A DNA stretch of 64,000 nt from an uncultured Shewanella sp. (GCF_947497935.1 NZ_CANMIO010000002.1:341487-405486); one strand, 5' to 3'. Positions 26,521 to 36,428 are shown, counted from the first letter of the stretch. A program made the numbers and translations. The notes: a model not told the origin generated them from the sequence alone.

Positions 26521-28686
26521 CTAAATATTTTCTATCTCAGTTAACCATGACTGATAAATGAGCAATAGCACAGAAGCCGACCAGCTAAAGTTGGTGCAGT
26601 GCAGCCCCTCGCCTGTTAGCGGGTTATAATTCTCGCGGATCGGACTCTGGCCAAGGATCCCCTCGCCTTGCACTACCAATTGTTTAGCTAAACTCATGGC
26701 TTGCTCATGATAACCGTAGCGCTCGACCCCCTGTAGGCCGAATAATGCCTGATCTAACCATACTGGCCCTCGCCAGTACTTAGCAGCCGCAAAATTAGGG
26801 CCATCGGCACTCACGGTCGGGAACGGAATTAAGGTGCCAAATTGCGCAGCATTGAGGTGGCGCTCTACCATAATTCTAGCTTGGGCCTCACTGGCCGCCC
26901 CAGCCCAAAGCGGGATCCAGCCCTCGACACCTTTGCCTTGCTTAACCATTAACTCGCTACCCGTAGGGGTATAACGAACATCATAGAAAAAACCCGACTC
27001 AGCATCATACATCTGCATCTGAATTTGTTTCGCCAACCGAGTGGCTGCAAGATCCCATTTTTCTGCCGCGCTCTCATCGCCAAGTACAGCCGCGATCTGC
27101 TCTAGGAAACGTTTCTCCGCATAGAGATAGGCATTAAGATCCACCGATTCTTGGGATACCGAATAACCGACGAGCTTTCCACCTTGGTGGTTTTGCCAGA
27201 TATCTAAGGTGTCATCCATATCGAATCGCGGCGCATTATCCATCCCCGACTCCCAAGCAGCGGCCTCGATCACCGCCTCAGGATTAATCGAGCCATCTTC
27301 ATTGAGATGCATAGGGTGAAGGTTGGCACCATACTCGGCTAAGCCATTATCATTGTTGTCACGATTGCGGTACCACCACTCGTGATAGGCCACAAGCTTG
27401 GGATACATGGTGCTAAGAAAGGCTTCATCTTTATCTTGTAGATAGATCTCCCACACGGCCCAAGCAGATAGTGGCGGCTTACCATTTCGCTCATTCCAGT
27501 TGCCACCGTCGCCACCACGTTCTCGGTCTTTATTGTAAAAAATAGCATCGGGAAGGTTGCCCGCATCTTGTGGCCTCAGCGGATCTTGTGCCGTAAATTG
27601 ATAATCAAACATCGCCAGCACATTAGACTTTGCCAAGGCGGGGTCAAAGCGGGCCAAGGCAACGGCTTGCTTCCAGCTATCCCATGCCCATACTCCGTTA
27701 AACCACTTATAGGTAATCGAAGGCGTAATCGCATCATGTTGAAGCGCGCCCGCCGGACTACGCCAATTATGCAATAGGGTAAGCATGCTTTTTACTGCGA
27801 GTTGGCGAGAACTCTTATCTCCTCCTGTTATCGCTCTATCGAGTCTGGCTTGCCACTTGCTCTGATTATCAAGCAACTGCCCCTCAATCTTGCCCCAATC
27901 AGGTACTTGATGCGCACTGCGCTCGGCTTGGGTATGAAAATATCGCTGCGCCGATACAAATGTATGCTGCTGCCCTGCATCTAGAGTCATGGGTTCTGCA
28001 ATGGCGCGATAACCCGATTGCTCATTGAGCGTAATCTTCATATCGCGATCGAACCATAAGTCATATTCGGCATCGGCCAACTGAATTCGCCAAGTTTCCA
28101 TGATTGGATTGAGCTGCCAATTAACATGATTAGCGCTCACTTCAGTCTGCTTGATTAAACTGTAATCGGTGAGTGAGGAGTGAGAATTAAAGGGCGTTCC
28201 GCGCCAGACTAGCTGCCAGCTTTGAGGCTTTTTAGATAAGTTAATTAACTCGGTGCGCACCACTGCGGTGCGATTATCGCTATAACTGAGGGATAAATTA
28301 AGTTGGAAATCAGACCAGGTAAACGACTGCACCAAGGCGTCGGGTCTGCTATAGATCTCAATTCGACTGGCACTGTCTAACGAGACAAACTCATCTCTAT
28401 CTATGTTGATCAGCTGCAGGCGTTGCAGGCTGTCACTCAAGTGCAAGCTGTATTCTTGGGCGATAAACAGCGGGCCGGTAAAGCTACCGTAATAATCGGC
28501 ATTATCGGGCAGGTGAAAACCATGCCAGGCCCCCTGATCCGTATACACAGAGCCAATGGTGAGATTGCCCTTATTATCACGCTCTTCCATCGAGGATGGC
28601 GTGCCTTGATAGGGCAATAGATTTTGATAATCGGCAGAATCGAGCGAAGAGAGGCTAGCGATACAGAGTAGAAGACAATTCAGCAT
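26521..28686 (-). CDS. YgjK-like glycoside hydrolase family 63 glucosidase
   Basis: A 721-aa enzyme related to E. coli YgjK (GH63 alpha-glucosidase). An N-terminal beta-sandwich domain (about 40-260) is followed by an (alpha/alpha)6 barrel with YKWFNGVWAWDSWKQAVALA, GGDGGNWNERNGKPPLSAWA and KYWRGPVWLDQALFGLQG, all typical of GH63. A short hydrophobic leader (residues 1-18) suggests periplasmic location. No good RBS is seen at the ATG. It stands alone, with no sugar transporter or regulator next to it, so the natural substrate cannot be read from context. Confidence 0.85.
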   Translation of the reverse strand: MLNCLLLCIASLSSLDSADYQNLLPYQGTPSSMEERDNKGNLTIGSVYTDQGAWHGFHLPDNADYYGSFTGPLFIAQEYSLHLSDSLQRLQLINIDRDEFVSLDSASRIEIYSRPDALVQSFTWSDFQLNLSLSYSDNRTAVVRTELINLSKKPQSWQLVWRGTPFNSHSSLTDYSLIKQTEVSANHVNWQLNPIMETWRIQLADAEYDLWFDRDMKITLNEQSGYRAIAEPMTLDAGQQHTFVSAQRYFHTQAERSAHQVPDWGKIEGQLLDNQSKWQARLDRAITGGDKSSRQLAVKSMLTLLHNWRSPAGALQHDAITPSITYKWFNGVWAWDSWKQAVALARFDPALAKSNVLAMFDYQFTAQDPLRPQDAGNLPDAIFYNKDRERGGDGGNWNERNGKPPLSAWAVWEIYLQDKDEAFLSTMYPKLVAYHEWWYRNRDNNDNGLAEYGANLHPMHLNEDGSINPEAVIEAAAWESGMDNAPRFDMDDTLDIWQNHQGGKLVGYSVSQESVDLNAYLYAEKRFLEQIAAVLGDESAAEKWDLAATRLAKQIQMQMYDAESGFFYDVRYTPTGSELMVKQGKGVEGWIPLWAGAASEAQARIMVERHLNAAQFGTLIPFPTVSADGPNFAAAKYWRGPVWLDQALFGLQGVERYGYHEQAMSLAKQLVVQGEGILGQSPIRENYNPLTGEGLHCTNFSWSASVLLLIYQSWLTEIENI

Positions 28687-28863
28687 GAGTTATTGTTATT
28701 TTTGAATATTATATCCCAGTATTACAGGCTAAAAATTAATCTGCAAGGGTGATTAACTTTAGATTAACAAGTAAAAATAACAATCAAGCCCACATTTCAC
28801 CAATAAAGATTGAAGGCCAAGCTGCAGCATGGCGGCTTCTTAATCGGATTTTATAGCTCTAGG

Positions 28864-29460
28864 TTATAGCCCCGTGTGACTAATATAATTAGCGACACCA
28901 TCAAGGAACATCTGCACCGAAATCATCACTAATACCATGCCCATTAATCGCTCTACGGCGGTCAAGCCCTTTTCACCTAGCACTTTAGTGAACACCTTGT
29001 AGAAGAGTAAGATAACCGCACTCACGCCCCAAGCTGACACTAAGGCAATGGTCCAATCAAACATGCGCTCATTGTCCGTATGCGCCAATAAAATCAAAGC
29101 CGCTAACACCGAGGGGCCAGCCATTAATGGGATGGCCATAGGCACGATAAAAGGTTCTTCACCTGCGGCCAGCCCTACCACACCACCGGGCTGGGGGAAG
29201 ATCATTCGAATCGCAATCAAGAATAAAATGATACCACCGGCAATACTCACAGACTCGGTCCGCAAGTTCAGAAAGTTGAGAATGGCCTCGCCTGCAAACA
29301 AGAATAGCATCATGATCACTAGAGCAAATAGCAGTTCACGGATCAACACTCGACGGCGCTTCTTCGGCTCAATATGGCGCAAAATAGATGCAAATATGGG
29401 TAAATTCCCCAAAGGATCCATAATAAGAAATAACATGACTGCCGCTGAAAAAGTATCCAT
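28864..29460 (-). CDS. MarC-family inner-membrane protein (YhgN type)
   Basis: A 198-aa protein with six predicted TM helices. MDPLGNLPIF near the N-terminus, GGIILFLIAIRMIFP in the middle and PLMAGPSVLAALILLA in the second half are MarC-family signatures; length and sequence match the YhgN subgroup. Despite the name, MarC proteins are not shown to cause antibiotic resistance; the substrate is unknown. It is a single gene with a 177-bp gap to the GH63 gene. Confidence 0.88.
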   Translation of the reverse strand: MDTFSAAVMLFLIMDPLGNLPIFASILRHIEPKKRRRVLIRELLFALVIMMLFLFAGEAILNFLNLRTESVSIAGGIILFLIAIRMIFPQPGGVVGLAAGEEPFIVPMAIPLMAGPSVLAALILLAHTDNERMFDWTIALVSAWGVSAVILLFYKVFTKVLGEKGLTAVERLMGMVLVMISVQMFLDGVANYISHTGL

Positions 29461-29677
29461 AGATAAATGCTTCTATTCGCCGTAAAAAATACTATTCTAT
29501 TATCTTTATCGATAAACTAACAAACCAGCGTCAAAAAACACCATTAAATTTCACAACAGACATGAAATTAATGCCAATTGAATATCAATGTAAATTCAAT
29601 ATAGGCCTCTGCTAATTGTCCACAAGGCTGGTATACTATGGCGCTTTTCTCGCTCTCGCGGTTTAAATTGGAACTCC

Positions 29678-31330
29678 ATGCTGTATCTATTAGCTAGCTG
29701 CATCGCACTATTATTAGGCCCACTGTTTTATCGATTCTTTTCGACAGGCAATGGACTACAAAAAGGCCTAGACGGATTTATATTCGTTTCTCTGGGCGGC
29801 TTAGTGCTGGTTCATATTCTTCCAGAGCTATTAGAGCATGGCGGGTTTCTCGCGATTGTATTTGTGATTATAGGTATATGGGGCCCCACGCTTAGCGAAC
29901 GGCTTTTCCACCGCTATTCTGAAGTCACCCATAACCTCACCTTAATCTTAGGTATTGGCGGACTATTACTGCATACCATCACAGATGGTGGAGCAATGAT
30001 TCTGGCTCAGCAAGAAGGTAACTCCCCCTTGTTGGCGCTAGGGATTATCTTGCATAGATTGCCAGTCGGTGTAGCCATCTGGTGGTTACTCAAGCCACAA
30101 GTTGGTAGCCGTTGGGCTATGGCAGTACTCGCCGCGATGATGCTACTCACAGGCTTCGGTTACTTTGCCGGAGAGCAAATGCTGTCTCATTTAAGCCTTG
30201 AAAATACCGTTTATTTACAAGCTTTTGTTACGGGCTCCATCCTGCACGTGGTGCTGCACCAGCCCCATGGCACTCCAGTCACCGACAAACAAGGCAAGTA
30301 TGAATACCAAGCAGGGATCGGTAGTTTACTTGGTATCGCCCTACTATTTTTACTGCTGATGATGGATTCAGGTGGCCATGACCATCATCACAGCCATAGT
30401 CACTCAACTGAGCATCTGCTCGATTGGATGCAGACTATCGCGCCAGTTCTACTCCTCAGTTATGCCGTGGCGAGTCTTCGTTTTCATTTCGGACTCACGC
30501 CCCACAACGGCCAGCTGAGCAAACTCTGGATGCAAAGATTACTCGGGCCCGAAGCCATCATCATTACCGGCTTATTACTTGGCCCTATGTATGCGCTTAT
30601 CCAAGCGGTCTCTGTCGCCATTATTGGTTGGCAGCTCACTCGCTGCAATGTTGAGCCTACCGATCCCCATGATGCCCTGCCTGATTCGGCTTGGCGTTTT
30701 GGTTTCGCGCACTTGGTCGATCGTAGTGCGCCATGGATCTTATTGAGCCTAGTACTCGCTAACCTCATCGGTCACCCTGCCGTACCGCTATCTAGCCCAT
30801 TAGTGCAAGTGTTCGTGTTGTTATTGGTATTCTTACCGATGCGCTTCTGCAATTTGGGCGCCGCAGTGCTGTCTTTATCTCTGGCATACAGCGGCTGGAC
30901 GACGACTGCGGTGATCTTGCCGTTAATCGCCGCACCAATATTTAACTTTGCCCAGTTGAAGCTAATGAATTGGACACAAAGAGCCAGCTTATTTGCGCTA
31001 CTGATAGCCTTACTCGGAGCTATTGAGTTACTGCATCCTAAGTGGCAGGCCCTAGTACATCTACCTGCAACGCTAAACAATATCTGTTTGGTCATTGTAG
31101 CTATCTTGTTCGCCACTAGCCTGTTACGCCTTGGACCACGCAAGTTCCTAAGCCGACTCATGCTGCTTAAGTCGAAGGCTCACGACCACGGACATTCTCA
31201 TGGTCCTGAGCACAGCCACGATCACAGCCATGCCTCTGAACACAGTCATGAACACAGCCAGAGGCCTGAAAATAGTCATGAAACTAAGCATGAACACCAG
31301 CATGGACATGATCACAAGCATCACCATTAA
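29678..31330 (+). CDS. ZIP-like polytopic membrane protein with His-rich loop and tail
   Basis: A 550-aa protein. Residues 1-205 resemble a ZIP metal transporter (HILPELLEHGG at 60-70, HTITDGGAM near 100). A loop at about 232-246 reads HDHHHSHSHS. A second membrane domain of about eight helices spans 255-500. The cytosolic or periplasmic tail (505-550) carries more than 15 histidines in HSHDHSH-like units. This is probably a divalent metal transporter or metal-handling permease; the second half is not recognised. A GGAA element is seen before the ATG. Confidence 0.65.
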   Translation: MLYLLASCIALLLGPLFYRFFSTGNGLQKGLDGFIFVSLGGLVLVHILPELLEHGGFLAIVFVIIGIWGPTLSERLFHRYSEVTHNLTLILGIGGLLLHTITDGGAMILAQQEGNSPLLALGIILHRLPVGVAIWWLLKPQVGSRWAMAVLAAMMLLTGFGYFAGEQMLSHLSLENTVYLQAFVTGSILHVVLHQPHGTPVTDKQGKYEYQAGIGSLLGIALLFLLLMMDSGGHDHHHSHSHSTEHLLDWMQTIAPVLLLSYAVASLRFHFGLTPHNGQLSKLWMQRLLGPEAIIITGLLLGPMYALIQAVSVAIIGWQLTRCNVEPTDPHDALPDSAWRFGFAHLVDRSAPWILLSLVLANLIGHPAVPLSSPLVQVFVLLLVFLPMRFCNLGAAVLSLSLAYSGWTTTAVILPLIAAPIFNFAQLKLMNWTQRASLFALLIALLGAIELLHPKWQALVHLPATLNNICLVIVAILFATSLLRLGPRKFLSRLMLLKSKAHDHGHSHGPEHSHDHSHASEHSHEHSQRPENSHETKHEHQHGHDHKHHH

Positions 31331-31419
31331 CTGGTACCGCTTTATCTAATCGACTCTCACTAGCTTTTCTAAGTCATGAGCATTAACCTGTATTCATGAC
31401 TTAGATTTGAGCTATGTTT

Positions 31420-32190
31420 ATGTGCATCCTATTTGTTGCTCTGCAGACTCACCCCGAATTCCCGCTTATCATCTGTGCAAATCGCGATGAATTTCATCAT
31501 AGACCCACTCAACCCGCTCATTTTTGGCCAACCTCAAATAATTCAAACACTGTATTAGCCGGTAAAGACTTAGAAGCCGGTGGTACCTGGCTCGGGGTAA
31601 ATCAGCTTGGAAAAATTGCAGGACTCACGAATATCCGCGCACCTGAACTCAAGCAAAATGATATGAGAAGCCGTGGGGAACTAGTACTCAAAGCCTTAGA
31701 TCCTGATGGTATTGAGCAAGAATGGTTAACCCGTCATAGCCGTTTCTACAACCCGTTTAACTTACTTTTTGGCGACGAAAACAACCTGCAATGTTTCGAT
31801 AGTCGCAGCCAAAAAATAAGCCGACTCTCCCCTGGTTTTCACTCTATAAGTAATGGCGCTCTCGATGATATTTGGCCCAAAATGGCACGTGGTTCTCAGG
31901 CGATAGAGCAGCATATTTCGAATCATCACACTCCAGACATCGATGCACTGCTGACCATTATGATGGATAACACCCAAGCCCCCGACACCGAACTCCCAAC
32001 AACGGGGATAAGCATTGAGTGGGAGCGTCATCTGTCTTCTATCTATATCCGCCATGAGGAGTACGGGACACGTTCGACTAGCATCATCTTGAAAGATAAG
32101 CAGGGAAAGATACATTTCATCGAGGTGAGATATGACGGCAAAGGCCGTAATTTAGGTAGGGATGAATTCGTTATAGAGCCAACAAATTAA
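31420..32190 (+). CDS. NRDE (TANGO2-like) family protein
   Basis: A 256-aa soluble protein. Starting at the second ATG gives MCILFVAL, matching the family habit of Cys at position 2; an ATG two codons earlier (31414) is possible. Motifs: ICANRDEFHHRPTQPAHFW, GGTWLGVNQLGKIAGLTN and a C-terminal RSTSIILKDKQGKIHFIEVRY. NRDE/TANGO2 proteins have an N-terminal-nucleophile-like fold; heme trafficking has been proposed for some members. The activity here is unknown. Confidence 0.85.
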   Translation: MCILFVALQTHPEFPLIICANRDEFHHRPTQPAHFWPTSNNSNTVLAGKDLEAGGTWLGVNQLGKIAGLTNIRAPELKQNDMRSRGELVLKALDPDGIEQEWLTRHSRFYNPFNLLFGDENNLQCFDSRSQKISRLSPGFHSISNGALDDIWPKMARGSQAIEQHISNHHTPDIDALLTIMMDNTQAPDTELPTTGISIEWERHLSSIYIRHEEYGTRSTSIILKDKQGKIHFIEVRYDGKGRNLGRDEFVIEPTN

Positions 32191-32266
32191 GCTCGCTCTG
32201 TATTTACCTGATATTTGGCTCATCCTACATTTAGCTCAAGCAATAGTAAGATGAGCGTCTAACACG

Positions 32267-32359
32267 CTAGCCTTTAGAGCCTGTCTCATTTTTCACGGCA
32301 TGGTCAATCAAAAAGAGTAAACCGATAACCAGCACCGCCCCAGGTAATAGAAACGCCAT
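32267..32359 (-). CDS. Predicted 30-aa single-span membrane miniprotein
   Basis: This ORF is too short for usual gene callers. The ATG at 32359 has a strong AAAAGGAG seven bases upstream, and the frame closes at TAG 32267. The product begins MAFLLPGAVLVIGLLFLIDH and continues with a hydrophilic NETGSKG-type tail: one TM helix (about residues 3-19) then a short charged end. No homologue is recognised. Its position is between NRDE and the SnoaL-like gene (46-bp gap to the stop of the latter on the same strand). Confidence 0.55.
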   Translation of the reverse strand: MAFLLPGAVLVIGLLFLIDHAVKNETGSKG

Positions 32360-32404
32360 AAAAACTCCTTTTATTATAGTGAATGTAGCTTCAGTCTAGT
32401 TGAT

Positions 32405-32827
32405 TCAATCCGATGTATGGTCGTGAGTGATCACCCAGCGGTCATCTATTTTCTCAACCAACAAAGTGAACACGCCATTAGGATTATCTTTAGCGCGCTC
32501 CAGTGACCAACGGCCAACCACTATCGCAGCGTAATTGCTGAGCATCTTGATCTCTTTAATCGTGAAAGTCAGCGTACCTAAGGTCGCTTTATCGGGATAG
32601 TGTTTCTTATAGACGGCAAGGGTTTCTTCCCAGCCATAACGGAATTTACCATTGGAAACGAAGCGCATTTTGTCACTGTTCCAATAGCCCTGCATATAAG
32701 CATCTAGGTCACCGCGATTCCATGCAGCTTCCTGCTCCGCCAAAATATTAGCAATATCATCAGTTGGCACCGCGTTAGCGTTAAATGCCAAGCATAACAA
32801 TAAGACACTGATTGCTTTTTTAAACAT
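32405..32827 (-). CDS. Exported SnoaL/NTF2-like protein
   Basis: A 140-aa protein with a signal peptide (residues 1-19, ending NANA) and an NTF2-like domain: ILAEQEAAWNRGDLDAYMQG, YGWEETLAVYKKHYPD and WVITHDHTSD. These periplasmic SgcJ/EcaC-like proteins share a fold with steroid isomerases, but no catalytic residue can be assigned. It is divergent from the acyltransferase gene at 32969 and upstream of the 30-codon membrane ORF. Confidence 0.78.
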   Translation of the reverse strand: MFKKAISVLLLCLAFNANAVPTDDIANILAEQEAAWNRGDLDAYMQGYWNSDKMRFVSNGKFRYGWEETLAVYKKHYPDKATLGTLTFTIKEIKMLSNYAAIVVGRWSLERAKDNPNGVFTLLVEKIDDRWVITHDHTSD

Positions 32828-32968
32828 TGCCTCTCTCCAATCTGGCTCTATTGGGTGTACTATACCTCAAATATCCCGCTGACGTCTTGTAACCAATCAT
32901 AGCTAACGATTGGCTAAAGCCGCAGAAAACAACAATACTCATAGGAAAGGCCGGAAGGTTTTCGTTAT

Positions 32969-33520
32969 ATGTTTCAACTATTTTGGAAAGGGCTGCTAAA
33001 ACTGATTGGCTGGAAAATTTCCGGCGAGCTGCCAAATGATAAACAATTTATTGCCATAGTGGCACCACATACCAGTAACTGGGATTTTATTATTGGCGTA
33101 ATTGCCCGCGGTGCGTTGGGCGCGCAAGTCAACTTCTTAGGTAAGCACCAGTTGTTTATCCCACCTTGGGGTTGGTTTTTCCGTGCCATCGGCGGTACAC
33201 CTGTTGATAGGCGTAAAAGCAATAATCTCGTCGATGCAGTCGCTGAGCTATTTAAAACTAACCCTAATTTTCGCCTAGCCTTGGCACCTGAGGGCACCCG
33301 TAGCCCTGTGTCTCGTTGGAAGACGGGCTTTTACCATATCGCCAATAAGGCTCAGGTCCCCATCATCACAGTGGGTCTCGATTTTGGTCGCAAGACAGTG
33401 GTGATTGCCGAAGGTAAAATGCCAACTGGCGACATTCGACATGAAATGAATGAGATAGTCGACTTCTACCGCTCAATTGAAGGCCGTCATCCAAAGGTCA
33501 TTCCTGACTACATTCCTTAG
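32969..33520 (+). CDS. Lysophospholipid acyltransferase (PlsC-like) family protein
   Basis: A 183-aa membrane-associated acyltransferase. Seen: catalytic HX4D motif as HTSNWD (about residues 34-39), GGTPVDRRKSNN (about 73-84), APEGTRS (about 107-113) and VPIITVGLDFGRK. It is shorter than classic PlsC (about 240 aa), like other small bacterial members with relaxed substrate use. The acyl acceptor cannot be told from sequence. A CCGGAAGG element precedes the ATG. Confidence 0.85.
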   Translation: MFQLFWKGLLKLIGWKISGELPNDKQFIAIVAPHTSNWDFIIGVIARGALGAQVNFLGKHQLFIPPWGWFFRAIGGTPVDRRKSNNLVDAVAELFKTNPNFRLALAPEGTRSPVSRWKTGFYHIANKAQVPIITVGLDFGRKTVVIAEGKMPTGDIRHEMNEIVDFYRSIEGRHPKVIPDYIP

Positions 33521-33584
33521 CGAGTTGCCTAAATAATGTCTGGCGGCTATAGTGCTGCCAGATATTCTAAATTGTATAAAATCT

Positions 33585-34211
33585 ATGAGCTTCGATACCT
33601 GGTTACTCTACCTATTCGCCATTCTATTGATTGCAGTGTCTCCCGGCACCATGGCAGTACTGTCCATGGGGCACGGTATTCACTACGGTAAGAGTCGCAG
33701 CATAGCAACGGCATTCGGCAGCGTAACCTCGGCACTGATACTCATGATGGCCTCAGCCGCAGGCTTAGGGGCATTACTGAGTGCCACTGAGTATGGCTTT
33801 ACAGTATTGAAGTGGTTTGGCGCAGCTTACCTGCTATTTCTTGGGGTTAAACTGCTACTTACAAAAGGCGATGGTAAAGGCTTAGAGCTTAAGACCACTC
33901 AAGGTAAGGGCACCCCAAAACAGTTATTCAAACAGGCCTTTCTCGTTGGTATTAGTAATCCTAAAGATCTACTATTTTTCGCCGCACTGTTTCCTCAGTT
34001 TATTGATATTAGCGCGCCACAAGGGCCGCAGCTTGCCATCTTGGCCGCGACTTGGGCCGTGGTCGATTTTAGCTTCGTGATGATCTACGCCAGCATGGCC
34101 AATGTCTTGGCTCCTACATTGAAGTCGAGCAATAAGCTGCACTGGTTCGATAGAACCAGCGGCGGAGTATTTGTGGCTCTGGCAGCGATATTAGTCAGCC
34201 GCGAGAAATAG
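33585..34211 (+). CDS. LysE/RhtB-family exporter
   Basis: A 208-aa inner-membrane protein with six TM helices and the family signature VSPGTMAVLSMGHGIHYGKS near the N-terminus, then GAAYLLFLGVKLL and GISNPKDLLFFAALFPQFI. The family exports amino acids or their derivatives (homoserine, threonine, leucine); the substrate here is not known. The ATG at 33585 is chosen over an upstream GTG at 33552, which adds an unsupported 11-residue leader. It is followed by a terminator. Confidence 0.87.
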   Translation: MSFDTWLLYLFAILLIAVSPGTMAVLSMGHGIHYGKSRSIATAFGSVTSALILMMASAAGLGALLSATEYGFTVLKWFGAAYLLFLGVKLLLTKGDGKGLELKTTQGKGTPKQLFKQAFLVGISNPKDLLFFAALFPQFIDISAPQGPQLAILAATWAVVDFSFVMIYASMANVLAPTLKSSNKLHWFDRTSGGVFVALAAILVSREK

Positions 34212-34236
34212 GTTAGGTTGCAACGACTAAGAACAT

Positions 34237-34263
34237 AAAAGCCAGCTTTCAAGCTGGCTTTTT
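34237..34263. terminator. Bidirectional terminator between lysE-like and ybdG-like genes
   Basis: AAAAGCCAGCTT, a two-base loop, AAGCTGGCTTTTT between convergent genes. Confidence 0.88.
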
Positions 34264-34282
34264 CTGTATAAACGACTCAGAG

Positions 34283-35542
34283 CTAATGCTTCAAGCTACG
34301 CACATCCGCTCCTGTAGGGCCTTGGAATATTCGCAGACCAAACTCAGGCAAGATCGCGAAGATATGATCGAAAATATCGGCTTGGATCCCTTCATAAAAT
34401 TCCCAGCGGGTATCGTTAGTAAAGATATAAAGCTCGATAGGCACACCAAGTTCGGTCGGCGCGAGCTGACGCACCATCAATGTCATATCTTTGCGGATCT
34501 TATCGTGCTGTTGCAGGTACTCCTGAACATAGGCTCTAAAGGTACCTAGATTGGTTAGATGGCGACTATTCACGTACATATCCGCATCTTCAACTTGAGC
34601 ATTATATGTGATGATCTCCGCCGATTTTGCAGAGAAATAGTCCTTAAGATGATTGATCTTGCTTAAACTTCGCATGTCATCTTCAGTTAAGAAACGCACC
34701 GACTGGATATCTATCTGCAGCGCACGCTTAATTCTACGGCCACCGGATTCAGACATGCCACGCCAGTTTCTAAAGGAGCCTGAAGTTAACGAATAAGCTG
34801 GTAGCATGGTCAGAGTTTGGTCAAAGTTACGTACCTTAACTGTGGTCAACGACACCTCTTCAACAGTACCGTTAGCGCCAAAATTATCCATCTCAATCCA
34901 GTCTCCGGGACTCACCATACGGTTAGCAGCCAGCTGAATCCCAGCCACAAAGCCCAAGATCGTATCCCTAAATACCAACATGACCAAACCGGTTGCGACA
35001 CCTAAACCGCTTAAGAAATAGACCGGAGATTGATCTGCTAATACAGAGATAGAGATGATGATCGCGACAAAGAACATGAAGAGTTTAGCCAGCTGCACAA
35101 AGCTCTTAATCGGCAATCTACGGCTGACTAAATTATAATCGGCTATCTCATTCGCCGCGTCCAAGGAGCTATAAATTGCGCGAACAAACAAGATAACAAT
35201 AGTCACATCGAGCAGCCGATCGCTCAGGCTGCTAAGCACCTTGTGATCATTCAAGGCCAGCGGTAACAGAATATTCAAGATAATGATGGGTACAAGGATG
35301 GCTATCTTCTCCAATACTTGATGACGCATAAAGATGTCATCCCAGTGCGCCTTAGAGCGCAGAATAACCATATTCATCGTGGTCACCACTCCACGTTTTA
35401 CGAAGAGATAACCAATAAAAGCCACCACAAAACATGCGAGCACCATGATCGCGCTCGACACACCATCAGATGGTTGAGTATTGATGCCAATATTAGTTAA
35501 CCACTGAGCAATCGCAGCGCGTAATTCCTGATCCAAAGCCAT
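34283..35542 (-). CDS. ybdG: MscS-family mechanosensitive channel, YbdG type
   Basis: A 419-aa inner-membrane channel subunit. Five predicted TM helices precede the MscS core: SGLGVATGLVMLVFRDTILGF (pore-lining helix region, about residues 177-197), GDWIEMDNFGANGTVEEVSLTT (beta domain), and a C-terminal domain whose GGRRIKRALQID, NLGTFRAYVQEYL, MTLMVRQLAP and QADIFDHIFAI match E. coli YbdG closely. In E. coli this protein contributes a weak osmotic-stress channel activity. It is monocistronic. Confidence 0.9.
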   Translation of the reverse strand: MALDQELRAAIAQWLTNIGINTQPSDGVSSAIMVLACFVVAFIGYLFVKRGVVTTMNMVILRSKAHWDDIFMRHQVLEKIAILVPIIILNILLPLALNDHKVLSSLSDRLLDVTIVILFVRAIYSSLDAANEIADYNLVSRRLPIKSFVQLAKLFMFFVAIIISISVLADQSPVYFLSGLGVATGLVMLVFRDTILGFVAGIQLAANRMVSPGDWIEMDNFGANGTVEEVSLTTVKVRNFDQTLTMLPAYSLTSGSFRNWRGMSESGGRRIKRALQIDIQSVRFLTEDDMRSLSKINHLKDYFSAKSAEIITYNAQVEDADMYVNSRHLTNLGTFRAYVQEYLQQHDKIRKDMTLMVRQLAPTELGVPIELYIFTNDTRWEFYEGIQADIFDHIFAILPEFGLRIFQGPTGADVRSLKH

Positions 35543-35729
35543 TCTCCAATTCTTGCGCGCTCAAAGGAGCATCCAACGAGTTAAAATTAATCCAACATTA
35601 AGATTAAGAGGTGAAAACAACAGCGTTACAAACCGCTATTATACAAGTCATTTTAGCACTCTTGGTTGACTGTAAACCAAAGATTTAGAACAATCTATCA
35701 CCATATACTAGCCATTAATTGAGGGAATC

Positions 35730-36266
35730 ATGATTCGATACTTGATAGCCAGCCTATTTGCGCTGACTTGCCACGGCGTTATGGCAAATGAATTCAGTCT
35801 AGAACCTGACACTAAACCCGCCCCAGTTATGGCTGTAACTCTAGACTATATTCCCGCGGCAGAAGATATGTATGGAGTTACCTTCGCGCCTCGTCACTAC
35901 GACAGAGATTATGCAGATTGGGGCTATTACATCGGCTATGCGCAGAGTAAAAAAGAGGACGTGTATCTTGAGCCACCTGGCGAAGCCTATACCCAAGACA
36001 CCCTATGGCGTTTTGGTGTCAGTTACTCACTAACAACAGATTTCAGCCTCTATGGCGGCGCGACCGCCTACACCACCGAATATTCATCCACCACCAATAT
36101 TGTGCCTTATGTGGTCGGCGCAGAGCCCGTCTGGGAAACCGATAAAGACACCACATGGGGAGCAGAAGTTGGCCTACGCTACGTCATAGGCAAGCACTTT
36201 ATGATAGGCGCTGGATACAACTCAGCCACCGAGTCGGCCGTGTTAAGTATTGGCTACTCTATGTAG
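35730..36266 (+). CDS. Predicted outer-membrane beta-barrel protein
   Basis: A 178-aa exported protein. Signal peptide residues 1-19 (ending GVMA), then alternating-hydrophobic strands rich in Tyr, Gly and Thr: DWGYYIGYAQ, LWRFGVSYSL, FSLYGGATAYTTEYSS, TTWGAEVGLRYV, FMIGAGYNSA, and a final SIGYSM. This is an eight-strand-barrel-like pattern ending in an aromatic-rich last strand. No family is recognised. A GAGGGAATC element lies before the ATG. It stands alone. Confidence 0.7.
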   Translation: MIRYLIASLFALTCHGVMANEFSLEPDTKPAPVMAVTLDYIPAAEDMYGVTFAPRHYDRDYADWGYYIGYAQSKKEDVYLEPPGEAYTQDTLWRFGVSYSLTTDFSLYGGATAYTTEYSSTTNIVPYVVGAEPVWETDKDTTWGAEVGLRYVIGKHFMIGAGYNSATESAVLSIGYSM

Positions 36267-36428
36267 ATCCGCGGCCTTATATATCTAGTATCGGCTATTC
36301 TATGTCGTTATAGACATTGGTAAAACGCTACATTTTGCAGCCGAAAGATCACATATTTCTTGGCGCGAGTATGAATCAAGTCATACTTTGTCTATGCTAG
36401 GTCAATCCACTTAAATAGGTGAAAACCC

